NCBI GenBank assembly: GCA_035295665.1
Contig: DATGIQ010000101.1
Coordinates: 1 to 30,303 of the forward strand
Origin: DATGIQ01 sp035295665
GTDB lineage: Bacteria; Planctomycetota; Planctomycetia; Gemmatales; Gemmataceae
Length of the DNA stretch: 30,303 nucleotides
Direction of reading: 5' to 3'
A program made the translations under genes and the position numbers. Each line of letters begins with the position of its first letter. Position 1 is the first letter of the stretch. The notes under the pieces were generated by a model. That model searched no databases. It worked only from the letters and a program-made list of their open reading frames with translations, and had not been told where the DNA came from. Positions 1 to 6,789 of this stretch are shown here, piece after piece.

Positions 1-1867
1 CGGTGCCGCCGGTGATGGTCACCGTACCCAAGCCGGTATAGTTCAGCGCCGCCGTGCCCCAGGCTATGCTACTCTCGGTGATCGTGAAGCTGCGGCTCCC
101 TTGATCCCCCCCATCGTTCACCACCAGCGTATCCGTGGCCGCCGCGTTCACGGTGACGGTGGCCGTGATACCCGACAAGCGGTTGGATGAATCGCCCACG
201 ATGAACGTATCGGCGCCGCTGCCCGAGACACTGTTGATCGTCACAGGAGACGCCGCCGCTTGGAGGACGATGGTGTCGTTTCCGGCGCCGGGATCGAGGG
301 TCGTGTTCTGACTCGCGGGGGTGCCGACAATGGTGTATCGGTTGTTGCCGGTACCGCCGGTGATCGTCAGCGTATTGATGTTCCCTGTCACGAAGTTGAG
401 CTGGCCCAACGACAGGCCACTCAAACTGGTGGTGGAAAGAATCACGTCGCTGTCGGCATTGTTGGCCGAATCGTCGATGGTGAGTGCCGTGGTTCCATCC
501 CCCGTGGCGAGGTTTACCGAGCGAACCTGGCTGCTGTCGAAGGTGAATGTCTGGCTGGCCGCAATGCCCGAGCCAGCCACCGGCGTGCTGGCCGAGATTT
601 GCACAACGAGTTGACCGGCGTTCTGCGACAGGGTGATGGTATCGTTGCTGGCTCGCCCGCCGCCGGTAACCAAGAGGGTGTCGGTTAGCGGATTGTACAC
701 CGGGGCGCCGATCATCGCCGAGACAAAGCGATCGACGATGGGCGTACCGCGGCCGGTCACCAGGTCGTAGCCGGGACCGGCGGGAGAACCGTTATTGCCC
801 GAGACAATGTCATTCAAATCGCTCTGGGGCAAATGATACAGGGCATTCAGAAAATCTCGGCCATCGTAGGAGGACCGGCCCCCGAGGTACGCCCGCCCCT
901 GATCGACGACTGCGGCCAAGCCGGACATGATGGGAGCGGCAACGCTGGTGCCCCCGGTACTGGATACGCCGCGGCCGCCATAGGTGTCGTAGTAAAGCAC
1001 CGCGGTGTTGGGGTCCGCGTCAAAGGCCAGATCCGGAGTGGTACGATGCGTGGTGCTTTGGGTCACGATCCCGCTTTGATAGGTAGCTTGGTTCTCGTAC
1101 TTGCTAATGCCGCCGCCGCTACCAGCCCAACCCGACTCGCGGAGATAGTCCCCGTGGAAATCCAGAAAGAGCGAGGTCCCGCCGACCGCTACCACATCGG
1201 GCGAATTGGCCGGATACTGGGGAATCGCGCCACTATCCCCGGAAGCCGTCACGAAAGTGATTCCCTTGTGACCGCTCGGAGTGACGAATTTGTTATCGAA
1301 AAACGTCTCCCCGGAGAACTCGTTATTGCCCCAGCTCATGGAGATGGCCACGACTCGGGGCTGGGTGGCCGCGAAAGTCACGGCCGCAAACATATTGCTG
1401 AACGAATCGTCGGTGGCCTCAACGAGCAGGAGGTCGGCGCCCGGAGCCATGGCGTGGGCGTACTCCACGTCCAGCGCGATTTCGCCGGCCCAGCCGCGGT
1501 CCCCCGCGGGCAAGACTGCGCCGCCGGTTTGGTTGATCTTGGTGAAACTGGGAGGATCCGGGATCCCGTAGGTGCTATCGAATTTACCCAGGTCGCTGGC
1601 AACGTTGGGGTCATCAAACGGATCGACGATGGCAATGGTCGTGCCCTGCCCGTCGCCGGCAACCAGGCTGTGGGTCGAATCCTCAAATCCCAGGCGATCG
1701 AAACCGTAGGCGTGGCGGATCTGGATCGGCGTGAACGAGGTCAGCAGGGACCGCGCTTCGAGAGACTCGACGCAGAGCCGAATGGAGCGCGACGGCCGTC
1801 TCACCCGTGCTCGAGTCTTAGGACCCATGGGACCGTTCCAGGAAGAAAGCCTTGGGAGCAACGGCAT
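1..1867 (-). CDS. Secreted S53 (sedolisin-type) serine-carboxyl peptidase with repetitive tail, 3' end outside window
   Basis: Reading the minus strand from an ATG at 1867 gives an open frame through to base 1 (622 codons, no stop). GGAAAGG lies five bases upstream of this ATG; an in-frame ATG at 1828 is the alternative. Residues 34-42 read ESLEARSLL, a variant of the LEPR-like motif found near the N-terminus of planctomycete exported proteins. The peptidase domain follows: GQGTTIAIVDPFDDPNVASD near residue 73, then EIALD with the S53 catalytic Glu129 and Asp133, ASGDSG with the oxyanion Asp211, and GGTSVAAP with nucleophile Ser308. These are the sedolisin residues rather than the Asp-His-Ser triad of subtilisins. 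After about residue 390 the protein becomes Gly/Asn/Asp/Thr-rich, with strands such as TITGGTGNN and DPGAGNDTIVLQ, resembling beta-solenoid or calcium-binding surface repeats. Likely an extracellular peptidase anchored or displayed by its tail. Family call is firm; the role of the tail is inferred. Confidence 0.85.
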   Translation of the reverse strand, partial: MPLLPRLSSWNGPMGPKTRARVRRPSRSIRLCVESLEARSLLTSFTPIQIRHAYGFDRLGFEDSTHSLVAGDGQGTTIAIVDPFDDPNVASDLGKFDSTYGIPDPPSFTKINQTGGAVLPAGDRGWAGEIALDVEYAHAMAPGADLLLVEATDDSFSNMFAAVTFAATQPRVVAISMSWGNNEFSGETFFDNKFVTPSGHKGITFVTASGDSGAIPQYPANSPDVVAVGGTSLFLDFHGDYLRESGWAGSGGGISKYENQATYQSGIVTQSTTHRTTPDLAFDADPNTAVLYYDTYGGRGVSSTGGTSVAAPIMSGLAAVVDQGRAYLGGRSSYDGRDFLNALYHLPQSDLNDIVSGNNGSPAGPGYDLVTGRGTPIVDRFVSAMIGAPVYNPLTDTLLVTGGGRASNDTITLSQNAGQLVVQISASTPVAGSGIAASQTFTFDSSQVRSVNLATGDGTTALTIDDSANNADSDVILSTTSLSGLSLGQLNFVTGNINTLTITGGTGNNRYTIVGTPASQNTTLDPGAGNDTIVLQAAASPVTINSVSGSGADTFIVGDSSNRLSGITATVTVNAAATDTLVVNDGGDQGSRSFTITESSIAWGTAALNYTGLGTVTITGGT

Positions 1868-1933
1868 TGTTGCCTTTCCGGAAGCGGCGGTGAACTCATC
1901 TCAGACGAGCATCTTCCTCTCACTCAGAAATAG

Positions 1934-1963
1934 AGTATACACAGCCTGCACGGCAAAAAACAA
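1934..1963 (-). promoter_or_regulatory. Candidate sigma-70-type promoter for the S53 peptidase gene
   Basis: On the minus strand TTGTTT (1963-1958) and TATACT (1939-1934) are separated by 18 bases, about 65 bases upstream of the ATG at 1867. The -10 matches the consensus at 5 of 6 positions; the -35 is weaker. Seen in sequence only. Confidence 0.35.
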
Positions 1964-2179
1964 GCAATTTCAATAATTGTTTGCTCCGGCACGAACGGAA
2001 CCGCTTCTCCAGCCTGCGCATAGCCAAGCCGTCAATCGCATGTCAGGGGGATCGGAATCTGGTCTCCGGTTTCAATTCTCCCAGTCTGTCCTGGCAAAGG
2101 GCTCCTGTGGGCCAACGATGGCGGCCGATTCATGGCGTAGCAAAAAATTCATTTTTTGGTGTGCATTCGGGGGGAAACG

Positions 2180-2188
2180 TGGTATATT
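2180..2188 (+). promoter_or_regulatory. Extended -10 promoter element before a structured RNA
   Basis: TGGTATATT is a TGn-extended -10 hexamer. The predicted transcription start falls at about 2195, exactly where the long hairpin described next begins. No good -35 is visible, which extended -10 promoters can tolerate. Confidence 0.4.
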
Positions 2189-2194
2189 CCCCTT

Positions 2195-2258
2195 GTCCCG
2201 TCCGATGCAGCTTCGGTGACTGGGCGACGCCGAGGATGCTGGACGGGACGCTTTTTTC
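2195..2258 (+). ncRNA. Candidate small RNA or leader attenuator: long hairpin followed by a T-run
   Basis: GTCCCGTCC (2195-2203) pairs perfectly with GGACGGGAC (2241-2249), and GCTTTTTTC follows at once, the form of an intrinsic terminator. Inside, CTTCGG (2211-2216) pairs with CCGAGG (2230-2235), and three further pairs form next to them, so almost the whole 64-base segment folds on itself. With an extended -10 placed to start RNA at its first base, it could be a free small RNA of about 60 nt. It could also be an attenuator in the leader of the terminase gene that starts 97 bases downstream. It matches no RNA family that I recognise. Confidence 0.45.
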
Positions 2259-2354
2259 ATATCTCCTCCACCTGCTCTTCCTACATGACCCCCCGATCGC
2301 ATACCGTCAGGCCAGGGACCGGGCGTCCGATCACGTACCTGACGGAGGCGAAGC

Positions 2355-3734
2355 TTGGCACTGACCCCGCACCAGACCATAGCCTTGGCGCTGGACCCCG
2401 CCATGCTGTTCGAGATCTGCGGGCTGGTGCCTGATCCTTGGCAGCAGGAGTTGCTCCGCAGCACGGCACCACGGATCTTATTGAACTGTTGCCGCCAAGC
2501 TGGCAAATCCACAACCGTCGCAGCCCTCGCCCTGCATACCGCCATCTTCCAGGCCGAGAGTGTCATCCTGCTCCTGTCCCGATCCCAGCGCCAGTCGAGC
2601 GAACTCTTCCGTAAGGTGCTGGGCTTTTTCCAAGCCGTCGAAGCTCGCGCAGAAAAGATCGCTCGTGTGGCAGCCCGGAGTGCATCCCGCCTGGAGTTGA
2701 CCAACGGCAGCCGCATCCTTTCATTGCCCGGACAGGAAGGGACGCTGCGCAGCTACTCCGGCGTCCGCTTGCTCATCATCGACGAAGCAGCTCGTGTATC
2801 GACCGATCTGTACCGCGCAGTCCGGCCCATGCTCGCTGTCTCCGGCGGCCGGCTGATCCTTCTCTCCACGCCGTTTGGGCGGCGCGGCTTCTACTACCAG
2901 GCGTACGCCGATCCCGTGGCCCATTGGCATCGCTTCGAAGTCCGGGCCGAGCAAGTTCCGCGCATCAGCCGGGCATTTCTCGACGAGGAACGCCGGACGC
3001 TCGGCCGGTCCTGGTTCAATCAAGAATACGCTTGCAGCTTCGAAGCAGTGGAGGGACTGGTCTACCCGGATTTCGCGACGTGCGTGGTGCAGGCGATCGC
3101 TGCGGAACTGCACATGGAGACGACACGCCCAACGACTCTCGGCCGACTGGTCGGCGGCATCGATTTCGGGTTTCGCAATCCTTTCGCAGCCGTTTGGGGT
3201 GTCCTTGACCGGCACGACGTGCTGTGGCTGTTCGGCGAACATTACGAGCGGCACACTCCGTTACATCAACATGCCGCCAAGCTTCCGCGCACGGTTGCCT
3301 GGTATGCGGATCCCGCCGGAGCCAACGAAATTGCCGAGCTGCGTTGTGGGGGCTTCGTGGTCCGTAAAGGGGACAACGCCTTGCAAGCGGGCATCGCGGC
3401 GGTCACTGCACGGATCCAAACGGGGCGGCTCAAAGTATTGGCCGATGGCTGCCCGCATCTTCTTTCCGAGGCTCAGCTCTATCGCTATCCCAGTCACGCG
3501 GAGGGCGGTGTCGATCCGGAAAAGCCGATCGACGAGCACAATCACGCCCTAGCGGCACTGCGCTATCTCGTTTCCCGGATCGACGCTCATTGCATGGTTC
3601 GGCTTCGCCGGAGCACGAGCGATCAGGATTCTCTTCTCCAGGATGCCGAAGCGTCGGAAGAAGATAGCCCACGCAAAAGCCAGCCCTGGCTGCGCCTTGA
3701 CAATAACGCACTCTGGACTCGCCTCAACGCTTGA
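2355..3734 (+). CDS. terL: Phage-type terminase large subunit
   Basis: The 459-residue protein has the two-domain layout of large terminases, the ATPase-nuclease that drives DNA into phage heads. The ATPase part shows a Walker A at CRQAGKST (46-53), a Walker B at LLIIDEAA (139-146, Asp143-Glu144) and the coupling motif LLSTPFGRRG (169-178). The RNase H-like nuclease part starts at GGIDFG (Asp270), with further acidic candidates at WYADPAG (Asp319) and DEHNHALAALRY (Asp393). The start is TTG at 2355, chosen because GGAGG lies at 2344-2348 with good spacing and the N-terminus reads well from there. The TGA stop overlaps a possible TTG start of the portal reading frame. Full length with no damage, yet no small terminase, protease or capsid gene is adjacent, so it may be a prophage remnant or a domesticated module. 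Confidence 0.9.
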   Translation: MALTPHQTIALALDPAMLFEICGLVPDPWQQELLRSTAPRILLNCCRQAGKSTTVAALALHTAIFQAESVILLLSRSQRQSSELFRKVLGFFQAVEARAEKIARVAARSASRLELTNGSRILSLPGQEGTLRSYSGVRLLIIDEAARVSTDLYRAVRPMLAVSGGRLILLSTPFGRRGFYYQAYADPVAHWHRFEVRAEQVPRISRAFLDEERRTLGRSWFNQEYACSFEAVEGLVYPDFATCVVQAIAAELHMETTRPTTLGRLVGGIDFGFRNPFAAVWGVLDRHDVLWLFGEHYERHTPLHQHAAKLPRTVAWYADPAGANEIAELRCGGFVVRKGDNALQAGIAAVTARIQTGRLKVLADGCPHLLSEAQLYRYPSHAEGGVDPEKPIDEHNHALAALRYLVSRIDAHCMVRLRRSTSDQDSLLQDAEASEEDSPRKSQPWLRLDNNALWTRLNA

Positions 3735-3796
3735 CACACAGCCTTTCCCCAGATGCTCCATTTGCCGCTTTCCCCATTCCTTTTTCCGGAACGTCT

Positions 3797-5215
3797 ATGC
3801 GAACCACCCTTGCAACCGCCTTTTCCCGCCTGGCCCGCTGGCTCCATTCCAAGTACGTGCCGCCGGGCCTCACCGGCAATCAATGGACCGGCACCGGTTT
3901 CGTGGATGCGTTCAAGCGGAGCCGCAACCCCACACCAAACGAACAGCTCGCGGAGCTGAAAAACACCGCCTTCACCTGTGCCTCGATCAACGCCGCGGTC
4001 TGTGCGGCGTATCCCCCGCGCCTCTATGTCGCCACCCACCCCGACCAGCCTGCCCCCAAGTGCCTGACCAAGCGCCTGGATCGAGCGACCCTGGAACGCC
4101 TCCGCAGCCGTTCGACGCTGCCGGCAATCTTCACCAAGGCACGCCAAATCGAGGAAGTGCTGGACCATCCGCTGCTGACGCTGCTCCGCAAGGTGAATCC
4201 CGCGCACAATAGTTTTGATCTCTGGGAACTCACCACGTTTTATCAAGAAGTCTTGGGCTGTGCATATTGGTATCTCCGCTTCGGCGTCCTGGGGGTGCCC
4301 GAGGAAATCTGGCTGCTCCCGGCGCAAAATGTCACCCCTCGGCGCGAGCCGGACAGCAGACGCTTGGTCGATTACTACGAGTACCGGGTTGGAGCCACTT
4401 CGCATAACTACCGCCCCGAGGAAATCATCCATTTTCGCTACCCCGATCCGAAAGATCCGTACACGAGTGGCCTGGCGCCTTTGCGGGCCTGCTGGGAACA
4501 GGTCGCGCTCACGTCGGAATACCTGGCCTTCAAAAAGGCGACCTGGGAAAACAGTGCCATCCCCGGCGCCATTGTCAGTCCGGATGATGTGATCGGCGAA
4601 GAAGAGCGCGACCGGCTGGAGGCGCAATGGAACGCCAAGTTTCGCCGTGGCGGCGCCGGTCGAGCCCTGGTCGCCGAATCGGGCATGAAAGTGTCGCTGC
4701 TCACGCACAGCATGGGTGACCTGGCCACCCTGGCGGAATATGGCAAGACCAAAGAGGACATTGCGAACGCCTTTCACGTCCCGCTCAGTTTCCTCACCAG
4801 CGAAACGAACCTGGCCAATTTGCAGGCCGCCGAGCATCAGCACATGGCCAAGGCCATTTTCCCCCGGCTTCAGCGCCGCGATGAGAAACTCAACGAACAA
4901 CTGGTCCCACTCTACGATCCCACGGGCCGGCTCTTCGTCGCTTCGGAAGATCCCGTACCGTACAACCAGGAAATCGCCTGGCGGCAACAGGAAGTAGATC
5001 TGAAATATGGCATCGTCAGTATCAACGAAGTGCGACAGGATCGCGGCCTTGTCCCGGTGCCCTGGGGCCAAACGCCCTGGCTGCCACTCAACTGGGGACC
5101 ATCCGACCTTTCCCAGCGGGCAGCCAACCCATCCACTTTCCATCGGCCCGCGCCATCCGCGGATTCTGGGGCAGTCCAGGAATCAACGCAGGATACCGGC
5201 CACGAGTCGGGTTGA
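3797..5215 (+). CDS. Phage portal protein (HK97 type)
   Basis: From ATG 3797 the protein has 472 residues, a usual length for HK97-type portals, which form the dodecameric ring through which DNA enters the head and on which the terminase docks. Typical features are TFYQEVLGCAYWYLRF, PEEIIHFRYPDPKDPYTSGLAP, KKATWENSAIPGAIV, and the late segment KEDIANAFHVPLSFL followed by ANLQAAEHQHMAKAIFPRL. The C-terminus (GIVSINEVRQDRGLVPVPWG) is the common portal ending. A TTG at 3731, overlapping the terminase stop, would add 22 residues that do not look like part of the domain; ATG 3797 has only a weak GGA upstream. Portal directly after TerL is normal phage order. The following gene runs the opposite way and ends only six bases beyond this stop, so no capsid genes follow. 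Confidence 0.88.
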   Translation: MRTTLATAFSRLARWLHSKYVPPGLTGNQWTGTGFVDAFKRSRNPTPNEQLAELKNTAFTCASINAAVCAAYPPRLYVATHPDQPAPKCLTKRLDRATLERLRSRSTLPAIFTKARQIEEVLDHPLLTLLRKVNPAHNSFDLWELTTFYQEVLGCAYWYLRFGVLGVPEEIWLLPAQNVTPRREPDSRRLVDYYEYRVGATSHNYRPEEIIHFRYPDPKDPYTSGLAPLRACWEQVALTSEYLAFKKATWENSAIPGAIVSPDDVIGEEERDRLEAQWNAKFRRGGAGRALVAESGMKVSLLTHSMGDLATLAEYGKTKEDIANAFHVPLSFLTSETNLANLQAAEHQHMAKAIFPRLQRRDEKLNEQLVPLYDPTGRLFVASEDPVPYNQEIAWRQQEVDLKYGIVSINEVRQDRGLVPVPWGQTPWLPLNWGPSDLSQRAANPSTFHRPAPSADSGAVQESTQDTGHESG

Positions 5216-5220
5216 GTGTT

Positions 5221-6783
5221 TCAGCGTCTATCCAGGGCCGGCAACTTGAGCCGCGGGTCAGACAAATCGAGCCGATACATGATCTGATTGTACTCGTAGT
5301 ACGGTGTCGGGTGCGGATTGCCGGAAAACGTATTGACGTACGAGCCTTCCAAGTAAATGACCCGGCCGCCTTCCTGATCGAAGAATGGATGCTGGGTCGG
5401 ATTGTAGAAGTCGTGGGCGTCGCCTTTCTTATTTGCGTGGGTGATGATTTTCCGCGCATACACCCACGGGCCCTCCGGGGAGTCTGATTCGCTGTACCAC
5501 ACCTCGCCGAGCATGGTGGCACCGAAAGATTCCGATGCGATCATGAGGTAGCGCTTGCGGTACTCATTCCAGAAACAGGAGCAGTTGTTGAGCAGGATGG
5601 GCTTGCCGCTGTCGGCATCCTGGAGGCGAAATGGCGACTCCTCCCGCTTCATTTTGCCCGCAGCGATCAGATCGAGCTGGTCTTTGGGGTTCAGCGGCGG
5701 GGTATTCTTTTTCCACGCCCACACGAGTTTGCCCTGGGCATCGCGGTCGAGCTGGACCCGGTCCTTTCCCCCATAGCGTGTGCCGGGCTGAAGGCAGGTA
5801 TAGCCCTCGTAAGCGGAGAGGTCGAGGTACGATTTCGCATCGGCCCGAACGCGCACGGCGGGATAGGACGCCGTGAAATATATATATTCGGACCCGTCGC
5901 GAAGCCGGACGCGGAATGGATATCCCTGCGGAAACATGGCCGGGCCATCTGCAACGTTCTTGAGCTTCTCAAAGACCTCCTTGGTATCGTTGTAGACGAC
6001 GAAACCGTTTTCCAGCACCGGACCCAGTCCCCGCCGCCGCTGGTAGTACGCGAACATACGCTCCCGCCCCGACTCATCCGGAAGGACAACGAGCCCGAAA
6101 AGCCAAACCACTCCCTCGCCTCCTCTCGGCGCCATGGGTCGAACGAAGCCGTCTGGGCCGGTGAAGTAGTTCAGGTCGAAGCCGGCGGATGGATCGAGCT
6201 TGTTCGGCAGCTCGGTCGTCGCCCCGGTCATGGAAAAATTGCCCAGGGCATAGGACAATCGATTCGTGTCGCCGTAGAACCAGTACAGCTTCCCCCGATA
6301 GCGGGCAGTCAGAACGCCATCCTGCCCCGTTACCTGCGCGTTCAGCAGCGGCTGGGCGATCGGTGGTTTTCGGCCAAGCAGGACCGTGTCGCGGTAGATC
6401 CCCTGGCCGGTGATGCGGTAAAGACGCTCGGCAATGTTGAGGCGGTGGATCTTCAGCTGGGCATCGCCGCCCGGCTTGGTTTCGAGCGTCGCACCCCGGC
6501 TGCCGAAGCCATCGGGGCGGTATTCGTAGCCGTGGGCCGACACGCCGAACCACACCTTCGTGTTCATCAAGCCCGGCTCGTAGAATGCCACGAAGCCATT
6601 GGAATCGGTGTAGTACCGGACGCCGCCGGTCGTTTGAAGCTCCACCATCGGCACCCCGCGGCCGGTTTGCTCATCGACGACCTGAATCGCGAAATAGCAG
6701 TTGGCCGGTACGGTCGGGGATGCCGGCAAACACACACTCGGCAGCAGCAACGCAAGAACCACGCAGTGAAAGCGGATATTCAT
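5221..6783 (-). CDS. Secreted beta-propeller protein, DUF4185/glycosidase-like
   Basis: A 520-residue protein with a clear signal peptide (hydrophobic residues 7-20, cleavage near the alanines at 21-27). A short carboxypeptidase-regulatory or CNA-B-like segment follows (IQVVDEQTGRGVPMVELQTT, then YYTDSNGFVAFYEPG). The main domain has repeated aromatic-rich blades, including GKLYWFYGDTNRL, YIYFTASYPAVRVR, NNCSCFWNEYRKRYLMIASE and EVWYSESDSPEGPWVYARKI. These recall five-bladed propellers of the GH43/DUF4185 type. No catalytic residues could be assigned, so an enzymatic role is not claimed. It begins six bases after the stop of the upstream PVC dehydrogenase gene and is probably co-transcribed with it, suggesting a joint role in handling extracellular carbohydrate. 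Its stop faces the portal gene stop. Confidence 0.65.
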   Translation of the reverse strand: MNIRFHCVVLALLLPSVCLPASPTVPANCYFAIQVVDEQTGRGVPMVELQTTGGVRYYTDSNGFVAFYEPGLMNTKVWFGVSAHGYEYRPDGFGSRGATLETKPGGDAQLKIHRLNIAERLYRITGQGIYRDTVLLGRKPPIAQPLLNAQVTGQDGVLTARYRGKLYWFYGDTNRLSYALGNFSMTGATTELPNKLDPSAGFDLNYFTGPDGFVRPMAPRGGEGVVWLFGLVVLPDESGRERMFAYYQRRRGLGPVLENGFVVYNDTKEVFEKLKNVADGPAMFPQGYPFRVRLRDGSEYIYFTASYPAVRVRADAKSYLDLSAYEGYTCLQPGTRYGGKDRVQLDRDAQGKLVWAWKKNTPPLNPKDQLDLIAAGKMKREESPFRLQDADSGKPILLNNCSCFWNEYRKRYLMIASESFGATMLGEVWYSESDSPEGPWVYARKIITHANKKGDAHDFYNPTQHPFFDQEGGRVIYLEGSYVNTFSGNPHPTPYYEYNQIMYRLDLSDPRLKLPALDRR

Positions 6784-6789
6784 GGCACG

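Noticed and set aside
833..1933. 366-codon open frame on the plus strand
   Set aside because: Antisense to the S53 peptidase, whose catalytic motifs fix the coding strand.
1868..2354. Short plus-strand frames (for example 1981-2364) as a gene before the terminase
   Set aside because: No ribosome site, no motif, and the frame overlaps the terminase start; the region is better explained by promoter and hairpin elements.
3623..5143. 506-codon open frame on the minus strand
   Set aside because: Antisense to the portal gene, which has clear family motifs.
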